Made by a program: the position numbers and the translations under genes. Below, piece by piece: positions 1 to 13,799 of a DNA stretch of 53,523 bases. The notes under the pieces were generated by a model. The model searched no databases. It saw nothing but the letters and a program-made list of their open reading frames with translations, and was not told the origin of the DNA. Origin of the DNA: Tetrahymena thermophila SB210 (Eukaryota; Ciliophora; Oligohymenophorea; Hymenostomatida; Tetrahymenidae); NCBI RefSeq assembly GCF_000189635.1, contig NW_002476444.1:1499-55021 (forward strand), in the 5' to 3' direction. Position 1 is the first letter of the stretch, and each line of letters opens with the position of its first letter.

Positions 1-2199
1 TTTAAAATAAATGATGAGCTTAATTAACAAAGAAAAAACAAAAAAAAGCAAGCACTATAAAAAGAAAAAGAAAAAAGATCTTTATTGTTTTAAATTAGTT
101 TTTATAATTAAAAATATCACAATCCAAAACAAATAAACTGTTTTTACTGAAGGTCAAGTTTCAAATTTGAGAGATTAATGCAATTTGCTAAAGCAGAACC
201 TAAGCCTGATGCACCTTCATCACCAATTTAATTAACCCTTTTTAAATATTGAAGAAAAAATATATCATTAAATAGTTAATTAGTAGGAAAAAATGAAGAA
301 AAAATATGAAATAATAAGATTAATTAATTAATAATAAAAGCAAAAGTTTAAAATAAATGATGAGCTTAATTAACAAAGAAAAAACAAAAAAAAGCAAGCA
401 CGATAAAAAGAAAAAGAAAAAAGATCTTTTTTGTTTTAAATTAGTTTTTATAATTAAAAATATCACAATCCAAAACAAATAAACTGTTTTTACCCAAGGT
501 GAAGTGTCAAATTTGAGAGATTAATGCATTTTGCTAAACCAGAACCTAAGCCTGATGCACCCATTGCACCAATTTAATTAACCCTTTTTAAATATTGAAG
601 AAAAAATATATCATTAAATAGTTAATTAGAAGGAAAAAATGAAGAAAAAATATGATAAAAGCAAAAGTTTAAAATAAATGATGAGCTTAATTAACAAAGA
701 AAAAACAAAAAAAAGCAAGCACGATAAAAAGAAAAAGAAAAAAGAACTTTATTGTTTTAAATTAGTTTTTATAATCAAAAATATCACAATCCAAAACAAA
801 TAAACTGTTTTTACTGAAGGTCGAGTTTCAAATTTGAGAGATTAATGCATTTTGCTAAAGATGAACCTAAGCTTGATGCACCCATTGCACCAATTTAATT
901 TTCACTTTTTAAATATTCAAGAAAAAATATATCATTAAATAGTTAATTAGAAGGAAAAAGTGAAGAAAAAATATGAAATAATAAGATTAATTAATTAAAA
1001 ATAAAAGCAAAAGTTTAAAATAAATGATGAGCTTAATTAACAAAGAAAAAACAAAAAAAAGCAAGCACGATAAAAAGAAAAAGAAAAAAGATCTTTTTTG
1101 TTTTAAATTAGTTTTTATAATTAAAAATATCACAATCCAAAACAAATAAACTGTTTTTACCCAAGGTGAAGTGTCAAATTTGAGAGATTAATGCATTTTG
1201 CTAAACCAGAACCTAAGCCTGATGCACCTTTGTCACCAATTTTATTGAAACTTTTTAAATATTGAAGAAAATGAATGTGTTTAAACACAAATATAAATAA
1301 ATGAATAAATAAAAAACAATTATAAACAAAAAACAAAACAAAAAATATATATAAATAATTTAAAATATTATATTTAAGATGTATTCTGAGTGCATATTTA
1401 TATGTGCGAGTATTTCTATTCTATTCTATCACCAATTTAATAGTAACTTTTTAAATATTCATTTTTACATTTTCTGAATTTAAAGCTTTCTATAAGCTCA
1501 AAAATAAAGCTATTTTAAGCTAATTTAGCTTTATATTAAGTTATTAAGATATATTACATTTCGCCTTTTATATATTAAATAGGCATTTCACTCTATTTAA
1601 TTATGAAGGAAAAATGTAGAAAAAATATGAAATAATAAGATTGATTAATTAATAATTAATAAAATTAACAAAGAATCAAAAAATAAGAAATTATAATAAA
1701 AAGAATAAGGAAAACAAATCAAATAAATTAAAAGAGCTTTAATGCTTTAAATTAACTTTTATAATTAAAAATATTACAATGCAAATCAAAAAACTGCTTT
1801 TATTAAGTGTAAGTTTTAATATTAAAAAATGAAGAAAAAGTATCAAATAATAAAAAATGAATAATAAATAATTAATTAAAAATTGAAATAAAAATTAATT
1901 TAAAATAGCTAAAAAATTTTTGTTTTAATAAAAATCATTAAATAATGATGATAATTTCTTTTATAAAAATTATTTATTTAAATAAATTTAAAATCAAATA
2001 TACAAAAAATATTAATAATAAAAAAAATAATATTTATAAATTAAATATACTTGTGGAGATCAATATGGAGAATCTTATGAGGTAATTTTGAAGAGCTTAA
2101 AAACTATTTTTATTAATTAAAATAAATTTAAAGGATATTAATATAAAAATTAATAATTACTTCTTCTAATCTATTATATTTTATAATCTATTATATCAT
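1..2199 (-). CDS. LRR-1: 90-bp-exon leucine-rich-repeat gene, 3' part outside window
   Basis: Minus-strand gene read with TAA/TAG as Gln. The first coding exon is 2051-2199 (149 bp; 49 codons plus 2 nt, starting MIQQI and ending in LRR-like LPHKILHIDLH). It is followed by a long intron 1, a cut exon of 18 nt (1429-1446), and four complete 90-bp exons at 1161-1250, 815-904, 494-583 and 148-237. Each complete exon encodes one 30-residue ribonuclease-inhibitor-like LRR (FNKIGDKGASGLGSGLAKC type) and is bounded by AG acceptors (tttaaaaag) and GTAAAAAC donors, phase 2. The gene runs off the left edge, so its last exon is not seen. The LINE tail at about 1270-1428 removes most of one LRR exon, so this copy may be damaged or may skip that exon. 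LRR proteins bind other proteins; the partner and cell location are unknown. I see no signal peptide in exon 1. Confidence 0.8.
148..1250 (-). repeat. LRR exon/intron tandem array of LRR-1 (period 321-346 bp)
   Basis: Four units with exon cores at 148-237, 494-583, 815-904 and 1161-1250; start-to-start spacings are 346, 321 and 346 bp. The intron part is A-rich on the plus strand and carries GATGAGCTTAATTAACAAAG and a block with ATATATCATTAAATAGTTAA, both repeated in all arrays of the window. Confidence 0.9.
1270..1428 (+). mobile_element. 5'-truncated LINE-like retroelement tail
   Basis: About 155 bp that do not belong to the LRR unit: an A-rich stretch, then GTATTCTGAGTGCAT, ATGTGCGAG and a CTATT simple-repeat tail. 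The same 3' end occurs at 50418-50567, and a related one ends the SINE at 37655-38060. The right junction is TAT followed by CACCAATTT, inside an LRR exon. The left junction lies in the intron just past the exon 1161-1250. The shared 3' end with simple-repeat tail is what target-primed non-LTR elements leave. No reverse transcriptase remains here, so the LINE assignment is inference. Confidence 0.65.
1463..1600. mobile_element. Partial MITE-like insert in LRR-1 intron 1
   Basis: This stretch matches the right-hand part of the inserts at 53039-53330 and, inverted, 21665-21957 (shared TTAGCTTTATAT, AAGATATATTAC, GGCATTTCACTCTA). Its left end is missing. It ends ACTCTATTTAA, the exact inverse of the left end TTAAATAGAGT of the full copies, consistent with a terminal inverted repeat. 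Confidence 0.5.
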
Positions 2200-2625
2200 T
2201 TATTTATTTTTCAGAAATATTGAATAACAATTTATGAAATTTGATTCGTTAATTAATTAATTATAAATGGATAAAAAGAACAAATAAATATAATAATTAA
2301 TTAATTATCAAATATTAATTTATATTATTGGTTTTATGAAGAGATATCTCAGAAAATTAATTTAACATTCACTATTTAAACTTAATATTTATATTTAAAA
2401 CATATACTTAAAAATATATATAGTAGGAATTAGAGATGGTCAGTTATTTATTTAGTCCTATTTGAAAAAAATTAATTCTAGTAGTTAATGTTCTTAAATT
2501 TTATAAAAATAATGTTTATAATTAGATTTTTCTGTTTTACTTCAGTAATTTTAGGAATATTTATAATATCTCTAATATAGCAAGATGCCATACAAAAATT
2601 TCATGGTTTGCATGCCACTTATTAT
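2200..2625 (-). promoter_or_regulatory. Conserved 5' flank of LRR-1
   Basis: The ~430 bp upstream of the LRR-1 start codon is conserved in the upstream flanks of LRR-2 (inverted, 20555-21073), LRR-3 (40319-40850) and the orphan fragment (13800-14075), and partly in LRR-4. Shared landmarks include AGTAGGAATTAGAGATGG, AAAATATATATAGTAGG and GCAAGATGCCATACAAAAAT. It presumably carries the promoter and 5' UTR; I see no specific factor site. Confidence 0.5.
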
Positions 2626-2628
2626 GAA

Positions 2629-2691
2629 ATAGAGAATTTACAATTGGGGCTTTTTTAGATCAGTAAGGTCAAAAAACCACTCTGCCTTACT
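2629..2691. other. Hairpin element shared with 28398-28459
   Basis: Starts TAGAGAATTTACAATTGGGG and ends in a hairpin with arms AGTAAGG (2662-2668) and CCTTACT (2685-2691). The second copy has the same lead-in but a changed stem, AGTAGGCAGA / TCTGCCTACT, so both arms changed together. It could be a small structured RNA, a 3'-processing signal or a transposon end; I cannot decide. Confidence 0.4.
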
Positions 2692-3124
2692 TTGTCATTC
2701 TGATTAATCAACACTTTAAAATTACAAAATTGTTTAATTAATAATATTTTGGTTGTATTTAATTTTTTAATTAATAATTATAAACCGTATTAATGTATCT
2801 AAAGAAAAATTTATGGATATTACAAATATTTTGGATATTTTTCATATAATTTTTAATTAAAATATTTTATTCAATTATATATATACGTGTGATATTTTCT
2901 AATATGTTTCCATCAATTATTAGAATTTCATATAAAAATATTTGTTTGATTTGATTAAGATTAAAATATTGAAGATTCATATAAAAATAGATAGAAAAGG
3001 AGTTTTATAGCGACATTTTAAGGAAATATAAAAATAGATTTATTGACATAAATTAATAAAGATTTTAAAATAATTTTAAATAGAAATTTATATTGAAAAA
3101 TTAAATTTTGCTAAAAAAATGATG
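2692..3124. other. Intergenic, no gene seen
   Basis: AT-rich spacer between the LRR-1 upstream flank and the 3' end of the membrane-protein gene. I find no open frame, RNA gene or repeat here. Confidence 0.5.
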
Positions 3125-4932
3125 TCAAAATTCAGAATCATCCATTAAATATTTAGAGTCTTCCAGAGTAGACTTGTTTAACTTCTTTTTTATTTTACGC
3201 TTTGATTGCTAAAAATCAGTAGTGTTTGTGTTATCTTCGGGTTAATTGACGTTTTTATAAATGTAAATACCAATAGAGCCAAATGTAAGAAAGAAGGATA
3301 CTACATAAGCTACAAGCATTGTACTAGATATGAGCCATCTTCTTGTTTTCTTAGAGATAAAATATTAACTGAGTAGGAAAACTGCAGAAAAAACAAAGTA
3401 TTTGTACATTTTAGTTGTTTCTATTTTCTACAATATGTTGCTCTTCTTTTTCATTTCAGCAACTCCTAAGAGCAAGTTCACAGCACTTTTAATTTATCCG
3501 ATTGCACTATCATTGCTAGATCCATTGAATTTTTTCTTCAATCCTTCAATCATATTCTAGATTCCTTCCTCTATATTAATTTGATTCGAATTACTTTCTC
3601 TTTTATTTTACAGCATATTTTGAGATTAATCTTAAGAAGAAGCTATCAACTTAGTTTTTATTTCTAGAGGCTATTCCATCATGATTTTCCTAATAGATTC
3701 TACTCTGTCTTTTATTCTTTTTTCTTCATTCTTAAATTTATCGCTTCTGTTGTTAAGTGTTTGAATGATTGAGCTACTATTTTAGTTTTCGTAGTTTCCA
3801 GCCTCGAAATTCTTGTGAAAATTTAGTGTTGATTTTTAGGAAATTTTATAAAATTAGTCTTGTTTAACTTCAGTTAAATGCAGCAAATCTTCTTCTTCAA
3901 TGACATTTTTATAAAAATGCTAGTTTGAATTATAGCGATTTGCGTTATTTCTTTTTTAGTTAACAACTCCCCATTTATTATTTGGATCTTTGCTTTCTTC
4001 ATTAGCACAGTTTTCACATTAACAATTGTCAGTATTATCACAATTTTTCACCATCAGAACATTTTGTTGGTTTTAAATTTCATTTTTTTCTTCTTCTTCT
4101 CTTTAGCAAATCTCTTGAATTTTTAAAAAAATTATTTTAATATTTTGTTTCATAGTTTCAATAGCAATTATCTATCAATTGATTTAATTGAATATTTGAA
4201 GTTTTTAAACTGTTTTTTTGGTGGAGTTTGATCATTAAAAGGAATAATTAAATGAATTTGTATTAATTTGATTGTTATTTGCTGATTTAAAGTTAAATTA
4301 TTGAGTTAGACATTTTAAATTATACCATTTTTATAAATATGAAAAGAACAAAAAGCGTTATTATTTACTTAACATATTTTGCTTACTTTAACTTGATAAG
4401 AATTAATTTATATTGATTTGTGAGTGTGGAATAAATAGTAATTAGCTTATTTAAAGAATAAATGTTGATTACCTTTGTAAATTTATTGTGGTAAAAGGAC
4501 CTGCTTCATAAAAGGAGGTAGAGAATAAACAATTCCCTTTGTCAAAATAACATTTTTAGCTTCATCTGGTAGCTCGTCTAAAGTTTTTACAGCCTCCTCA
4601 GGAGAAATATTATAAAAAAAGGGCTTTTAGAATATTTTTAAATAAGGATTCCAGAAGAGAGTAAATAAATCAAAGAAGCTGCTTTTTATGAGAAGATTTT
4701 GTAAAGAGGAAGAGAGATAATATATAAGGCCTTTATGCTTAAATTTTTTGATTTCTTTAGAGAAAGTGATGTAAATGCTGATCAAGAATATAGATAATAC
4801 TATGAATGAAAGAAGATCATAAATAGAGTAAAGAAATAAAAATAAAAAGAGGACTAGAGCTCTTTCAATCAATAAGTCATTATAAAAAATATTTCTTATT
4901 CTTTTTATTATATTTTAGTCAGATTTTAGCAT
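3125..4932 (-). CDS. Predicted multi-pass membrane protein (two exons, ~482 aa), unknown function
   Basis: Not a family I recognise. Proposed exon 1 is 4473-4932 (ATG at 4932, 460 nt), intron 4114-4472 (GTAATC...TTCAAG), exon 2 is 3125-4113 (989 nt, TGA at 3125-3127); together 483 codons in one frame. Exon 1 encodes a long hydrophobic hairpin (ERALVLFLFLFLYSIYDLLS onward), then SPEEAVKTLDELPDEAKNVI. Exon 2 encodes a polar, Glu/Asn/Gln-rich stretch with a small Cys cluster (NCDNTDNCQCENC). Near the C terminus come two further membrane segments (YKYFVFSAVFLLSQYF and SSTMLVAYVVSFFLTFGSIG), followed by a charged tail ending DDSEF. The paired hairpins recall membrane-shaping ER proteins, but that is only an analogy. 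Exon 2 alone also has an ATG-initiated frame from 4153, so a shorter gene is possible. Neighbours are divergent in function, with no operon. Confidence 0.65.
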
Positions 4933-5879
4933 CCTTAAATCAAAATATTTCTGAAGCTATTTGCGTTTTCAAACCTATACAATTTTATTCTATTTTACTT
5001 AAATTCAAAATCCCTACTTTTTAATATGTTTAGTTCTTACTATGCCTTTGTTAAAATTTTAACTATTGAATTTTCTTTATTAAAATCAAGTTCATTCTCC
5101 TAAATTAATTGAAATCCAAATAAGTACTTTGCTTTGAATGATTTAATTATTTAGAAACACCCAAATTCTTCACGTAAGTAAGATTAAAAATTCTATTTCA
5201 TTTAATCCATTCTTTCTTTAATAATTAATATAAATTTAATATTCTTTTTCAAAATAATTTATATAATTAAAACAATTTAAATTAAAAGCAATTATTATTT
5301 CATAATCTTTATATTGCATTTCTTAATTTGCTCTTTTATCTATTCAGTTGATGTTTAAAATAGATTCAAAATATTTTATTTATTTTTTAACGATTTAACA
5401 AAATTTTTTCATAAATAAGTTAAAATATTAATAAAAAAATTATTTTTTACACCTTTTTTAAAAATCTAATTATCAAAAAAATTATGAAGACATTATTTTT
5501 TATTAATAATTTGAATTTTATCTTCAATCAAAAAAATTCATTTATTTTTTTCTAAGAAAATTGTTTTTGTACTTTTTTAAATAAATTAATCAATCAATTA
5601 TTTATTTATTTATATATTTGATTTGAATTTCTTTTATTAAAAGTTTTGGTAGTTGTTAAGTAGATTTGAAAAGTAGAACAAATTGTTATCTTTCTTATGA
5701 AATAAATGGAAATAATAAAGCAGAAAAATAAATGAAGGAATAAAAATTAATAGTAGGATTTTTGAAAAGTAAAGCAGTAGATAAATGGCGATAATACAAA
5801 TAAAATAAATGTTCAGGAAGAATAAAACTTATTTAGAGCTTTATAAAATTTATTTGATTATGAGATTTCATATTAGAAA
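4933..5879. other. Intergenic, no gene seen
   Basis: AT-rich spacer holding the probable promoter of the membrane-protein gene and the 3' flank of the first cysteine protease. No convincing exon or RNA gene found. Confidence 0.45.
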
Positions 5880-6827
<948 letters not shown>

Positions 6828-9375
6828 TTTTTGAAAGTTTTTTAGATTTTTAAATTAATTATTATTATTATTGATTTTGTTACTATCCTAAAAATTGTTC
6901 TTTTAAAGCTAGCAATTAATTCATTCTCTTTGTCTAGAAATTTACCAAATACATTTATTGGCTAATTAAAATAAACTTTAATCAAAAAATAGAAGGTTTT
7001 TTGTTTCTTTTTTGCTTAGAAAAGATAGATGGATAGATAAATAGATACATTCATTCATCTATTAGCTATTTTTCAGCTTTTTGAAAGGTATCCTAATATT
7101 TTTTTAGGTACGATTAATACATGAATTTAACAAAAAACCTAAAGAGGAGTTAACATTAATAAAAGAATTTTTTTATTTAATCATTTAAAGTTCCTTTACA
7201 TCTCATTACATTTCTTTCTTAATTTATTTCTAATTATTTATTATCTTCCTTACAATTTATCCAATTATTTATTTATTTATTTATTTTTATTTAAAAAACC
7301 ATCCATTAAGAACTTTTTATTTATTATAATTAAAAGGTGATAGATATTAAAGTTTTTATTTTTAATATTATATTTTTTTAGTTAAATTTAACTCTGGTTG
7401 TGAGATGCTCCATTAAAAATAAATGCTGAAACAGTTAATATTGGGTTTTAAAAAAATGAACCAAATACATTTTGAGATAATTATTTGATGAGATTAGAAA
7501 TATTTTTCAATGGAAGTAATAAAAAAGTAAATAAATAAATTGAATAAATCAAGTTAAGCAGTATTTAGAAAAAAATACAATATAAATTTATATTTTTCTT
7601 TATCCAAACTAATTTTAGAATAAAATTTGTTATAGCTTAGAGATTTCAATATGAAAGAAAGCCTTTACACCCTCTATCAAAATCAAAAGCTATTTAAAGA
7701 GAGAGCTTTTTTAAAAATGATGGAAAAATAAAAATTTCATGCATCTATCTTTCTTTGTAAAAAATATTTCTTTTTGTTGTCTATAAAAAGTAAATATTTT
7801 TAACCTGTATTTGCTCCTAGAAGAAATTTAAAAAAAACAAAAAAAAAAATAAAAACTCTATAAGCAGTAACATTGGTTTAAAACAAACAAGCAACCATTT
7901 TTAATTTTAACTAAAACCAATTTTGGAATTTATAAATAATATGGTTTTTAAAAGCCAGGTACATATTTTTAACACAATTGTAATGAATTACTTTTACTTT
8001 AAAGTAAAAACTGTGAAGAAAAGCTTAATTTTTGATTGATTGATTGATTAATTTACTTAAGAATAATTCTTTTACAAAAATATCTTCTTTTGATCAAATA
8101 ATTCTTAAACAAAAATATATTCATTAACTATATCTACGAATAAAGCTATATCCTACTATACAAATTTGCATGCTTTATTTCAATTTAAATAAAAGAATTT
8201 TTCTTCTCTAAGTTCTATTTTTGTTTCATAAAAATTCATTTTAACTTTTTTCATTTCATAATTTTATTTAAATACTTGAAAATAATTTTTAAAATTTAAT
8301 TTTATTTAAATATTTGAAAATTCTACTTTAAAAAACTAAATTAAATTTTATCACACGCGCCACACAATCTTTATTTAAAACCATTTTTAAGTATTTCTAA
8401 GAGAAAATATTTTGCCTTGACTATTGACTGGTAAAGACTTTTATGACTACATTTAAATTATATAATTTAAAGTTATATTTTAATATTGTATCTTGTTATA
8501 TTATTATTATATTATTTGAATGTCAGCTAAATAAAAAATCTATTGAAACATCAGCTCAACTTTGATCTTTAAGGATTTAAAGTCAATTTAAATGCAATCA
8601 AATATATATTAAGAGATAATTATTGAAGTACTTTAATAATACTGAAAAGCTTAACATTTCTTTGTAATTTATATTAAATATTTAGAAGGGCTTTCATCTA
8701 AACCAATAATGAATATTAAATTAATAATTTTCTACAATTTTTTTTCTTCTTTTTTATTAAAATGAGAACATTTTTGTGTATCAATAAATAAATTGTAATG
8801 TTGAATATTTAAAAAAATAAATTTAATTTATTATAAAATATAGGCAAAGAATCAATTAAATTTCATACCAAGTAAGCTAGGATAGAAAATAAATAGGTTT
8901 TGCTTTAATTTAGAATTAATGAATAATATAATTTTTTTAAGTATCTACTTGCTTTCTGTTAGTGTATGAATAGATTTAATTTATTAATTTAAAGCCATAT
9001 TTAATCGAATTTTAACATAAATTTACTATTTGGTAATTTAATTTAGATTCCAAACTCATCAAATAAAAATAAAAATAATTTATTTTTTTTTATTTTGTAA
9101 TATTCAATATTATGTATGAGCTGGTTTTGATTGAAATAAAATTAATTTATATAAATTATTTTACATAATTTGACTTTCAAAAACAGATTTGTCGTTTTTA
9201 AACTGATAATCTTTTTTTTGATTATTAATTAAGATTTGGTTTGCACAATTAATTAATTTACAATTTATTGATCAAAAATTTACGAGTATAAAGCAGTATT
9301 ATATAAAGGATCGACTGCGTTTAGATATAAAGACATTTTTAAACAAAATTATTAAATTTAGCAAAGATTTATGAA
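6828..9375. other. Long intergenic stretch, no gene seen
   Basis: 2.5 kb of AT-rich sequence between the divergent starts of protease 1 and the apyrase, so it must hold both promoters. It contains simple-sequence runs (TTATT near 7260, TTGA near 8035) and a short GC-richer patch CACACGCGCCACACAATC at ~8352. No open frame with Tetrahymena-like codon use found. Confidence 0.45.
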
Positions 9376-10818
9376 ATGAAAGGATTATCCATTTTATTTT
9401 TTCAAATTCTAATGTTAGCTTTGAGGATATCAGCTATTTAAGATAGAAAACAAAAATAGAACTAAAATCATATGGATGGCAATGATGCAAACTATCAATT
9501 AAAGATAAATGAAAATAATAAATAAGATTATTTTATGTTAAGCAAAATTAGAGAAGATAATAGTTCGTGTTACTCAGTAGTGTTCGACGCAGGATCAACA
9601 GGGACTAGATATGAAGTGTTTGAGTGGAATTGCGATTAGGCTTTTGTTGAAGATTAGAAATTTATTATTTAATCAATTGAAAGTTCAAAAGATAAATTGC
9701 CAATATCTAACTATGAAAGTAATCCAGAAGGTTTAATTTCTGTTTTTGAATAAAAATTTAAAGAAATCAAAGCTATTTTACCTGAAGAAAAAGTTAGTTA
9801 AACAGATATTTACTTAGGAGCAACTGAAGGAATGCGCTAACTGAGCTCAGAAAAATAAGAAGCTATTATTAATTAAATTGTTATTATTTTCTAAAATAGT
9901 GGATTCCGTTTTTTAGATTCCTCTAAAGCGAGAGTTATAACGGGTAATTAAGAAGGAATATTTCTATGGATTGGTGTAAATAATATGATTTCATAAGTAA
10001 GTAAAATTTAGGACATGTTAAATGAGAATACAATTACAGCTATTGATGTAGGAGGCAAGTCTTCTTAAATTGCATTCTTAAAAAATTTTAAAGATGTCAA
10101 TAAAAACGATGCTCAATTTGAATATTAATTAAGTTCAAACTAGGAACATGTCTTTCTAGTAAATAGTGAAAAACTTGGATTTAAAATTGCTAAAATGGAA
10201 ATTCTAAAGTAAGAATTTGAAGATTAAAGAGAATAAAATCATGAAAAAGTTTTATTTAGTAGCTGCTATAACAAAGGCTACGAAGGCTATGAAGAAGAGC
10301 TCAGTTTTAAGATTATTGGATAAGGCGATCCAGAGAAATGTATTAATTTGATTAGGAGATTCTTTAAATTAGAAAATTGTGAATATCCCAAATTCAGTGA
10401 CTGCACTGAACAGTCTTCACAACAAAATATTCTTTAGGTTTAGAATAATTAAAAAATATATGTTGTAGAAAATGCCATGCATGCAAGAGTAGCTTATGGT
10501 CTTAGAGATTCATATACTCCATAAAAATTAAAAAAAAAGGCTATTAAATATTGTAAAAAACCATATTCTTAAATCAGTTAAAACGAAGATATTTATACTC
10601 ATAATTAGTGCTTGTAAGGATTATATGTTTCTTCTTTACAAATCGATCATTACGGAATAGATCCTTAACAAACTATTTATTCTCCTTCTTAAATCAATCA
10701 ATGGGTGCCATCATGGGGAATTGGAATGCTATTGACTGAACTTTTTCATTAAAAATGTAATTTACAAAATGAAAAATAAATCTGTGAGTCTCTGTAATTG
10801 CTTTTATCAAATCCTTGA
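9376..10818 (+). CDS. GDA1/CD39-family nucleoside phosphatase (apyrase)
   Basis: Single-exon gene, 481 codons (480 aa), opened by reading TAA/TAG as Gln. The upstream ATG at 9371 is followed at once by TGA, so 9376 is chosen. The N terminus is a signal peptide (GLSILFFQILMLALRISAIQ). Apyrase conserved regions occur in order: ACR1 DAGSTGTR at residues 71-78, ACR2 ATEGMR, ACR3 GNQEGIFLWIGVN, ACR4 DVGGKSSQIAF and ACR5 PSWGIGMLLTEL near the C terminus. Enzymes of this family hydrolyse NTPs and NDPs with Ca or Mg in the secretory lumen or outside the cell. ACR2 has Glu where many members have Ala (ATAGMR); the ACR3 Glu is kept. Cys residues in the C-terminal half suggest disulphides. There is no clear C-terminal membrane anchor, so it is probably soluble and secreted. 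It lies between two secreted cysteine proteases. Confidence 0.93.
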
Positions 10819-11192
10819 AAAAACAATGATAATAATAATAATAAATTAAAGACTTATTGAAGATATCGATAATGATTTTATTTAATCTATTTTTATGTTT
10901 TATTTTATAATTAATTCTTATCAAATATTGCCAATAAGGGGATTAAAAATTTAAAAAATGAAAAATCCATATTATATCTTTAAGAATCCTGCATCGCTCA
11001 AATCAACACTTTGATTTTTCAAATTCTGTAAAAACAATTTCTATTTAAAAAAAATTTATTTTTTAATAAAAATGATAACTTTTTTTAAAGAAAATTTTAT
11101 TCATAAATTTAAAATATTGTATTATATTTCTTTCTTTCTTTCACGAATAAAACAACATAAATGTTCTACTAAATATTATTTATATTTATTTT
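10819..11192. other. Intergenic, no gene seen
   Basis: AT-rich 3' flank of the apyrase. It contains an AATAAT repeat near 10830 and AT homopolymer runs; nothing else recognised. Confidence 0.45.
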
Positions 11193-11356
11193 TCATTTAA
11201 ATGAGTTTAATGCTTGGGCAATTTTGCTTCCCTTTTTTAATACTTTCATTCCGAAATTTATTGCTTTTCCTAGGAAAGAGAATCCTGCTGCTCCCGGTTT
11301 TCCTTCATCAAATTCAGGGCGTCTTCAATAATTTTTATTATATGCAAAAACTTCAT
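11193..11356 (-). CDS. Possible small gene or gene remnant
   Basis: A GC-richer patch in AT-rich spacer that is open in two minus frames. One frame starts ATG at 11356 and gives a 36-residue Glu/Gln-rich peptide (EDALNLMKENREQQDSLSQE), stopping at 11246-11248. The other gives an amphipathic stretch (GAAGFSFLGKAINFGMKVLK) ending ALNSFK with TGA at 11193-11195, but it has no ATG of its own. The overlap suggests a frameshifted remnant or a short spliced gene; I cannot tell which is coding. Confidence 0.25.
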
Positions 11357-11611
11357 AAATTTAAAATATTTGTTGTGATTAAAGAAGAATTTTATTGAGA
11401 AATTTAGCTTTATAAAATTGATAAAAAAAATAAGTTTTATATTTTTTAGTTTTTTATTAAAATTAAAAAAATATTTTTTTGATTAACATAAAATTTATTT
11501 AATTAAATTGTTTTTATAACATTTAGATCGATCGATGATAGGATTAATAGAATTTTTATTTTTAATATAAGTTAATAATTTTATTGCTTTAAGGATTCTA
11601 TGTATTTTAGA

Positions 11612-12574
<963 letters not shown>

Positions 12575-13740
12575 TTCTAAATTAGTTAATCTTTAATTAT
12601 TCTAAATATTTTTAATTTATCAAAGTGAAAATCTTTTTTAAGCCTAAATTCCCAGACAAAAAGATAAAAATTAATAGATTAAATCGATTATCAAATATCT
12701 AAAAATAAACACAACATTTATTTTGAAAAATTATATTTTCTTGATTATAAAATTCTTATTATATTTTGAAATCAATCTATAAATTGATTCAATTATCCAA
12801 ATCTATCTAAAAATACAATCAATACTTGTAAGCATTTATTTAATTTAAAAAATTAGATATACTTGATTGTAATATTCTTATTATAATTTGAGATGTTACA
12901 ATCAAATCTATTTAAACTAACATATTTTCTATAAGAATTTGCATTAAAAATCAGCTATTTAAAACAAAATTTAAAAAAATAGAAAATCAAGCATTTAAAA
13001 AAATCAAATATCTTTAGTTCATTTTTATTTGAATAATATAATCCATATCATGTTATTCTACTTTGATTATCTATTTATTTATTTTACAATTTGTTTTCAA
13101 ATATTTCTTGAATTTTTCAGATAGATTAAGCTGATAAACCCCCTTTTTATTAGAAACGACTTTACTTCTTCTAAAAAGTTTTTGCTTTTTGAGAAATCTT
13201 TATTTAACAGTAAAATAAAAATTATTTCAATATTTTCTAGTTAAATTTCATTTATTTAAATTAATTCCTTGTTTCAATTTTTTAAAATGCATTTTAAAAC
13301 TTAAAAAATCTCTTGAATTTATCACATTTCTTTTGACCATTAAAACAGCTGATAGTGAAGAAAAAAGAAAAAGCTAACAACAAAATATATAAAAGCTTAA
13401 CTTTTTTCTACGAATACTTAACTATTGAATTATTATTTTTACAAATGATATCAATAGCTTTTATCTAAAAACAATATTTGCTAAGAGAGAAAATTTGATT
13501 GAAAATAAATTCTAAAAATAATTAATTATTTATCAACTTATTAACTAGCTAAAGCAATCTAATATTTTCTTTTAGTATTTTCCTTTAGATTTTTATTTAT
13601 TGTATTTTTTTTTCATTTTATAAAATTGATTTTAATTTTAACTTCAAATATTATTCAAAAAATTAATTGACAAAATTTAAAAACTGTTTTCAAATTGAAA
13701 ATTAACTCTTAAAAATTTACATTAATTTAATATATAACTG
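12575..13740. other. Intergenic, no gene seen
   Basis: AT-rich upstream region of protease 2. It contains a loose duplication (around 12760-12810 and 12870-12920, with CTTATTATATTTTGA/CTTATTATAATTTGA). No exon or RNA gene recognised. Confidence 0.4.
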
Positions 13741-13742
13741 TG

Positions 13743-13794
13743 ATTTGAAATATCATCAGCCATTAATTATATCATGATTGGTGATATTTCAAAT
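13743..13794. other. Long hairpin (15-bp arms)
   Basis: Arms ATTTGAAATATCATC (13743-13757) and GGTGATATTTCAAAT (13780-13794) pair with one mismatch around a 22-nt loop. It lies just outside the LRR 5' fragment, at the edge between the protease island and the repeat. Confidence 0.5.
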
Positions 13795-13799
13795 GTATG

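Noticed and set aside
2662..2691. Helitron 3' terminal hairpin
   Set aside because: No CTRR terminus follows either hairpin copy, and no Rep/helicase or TC 5' end is present nearby.
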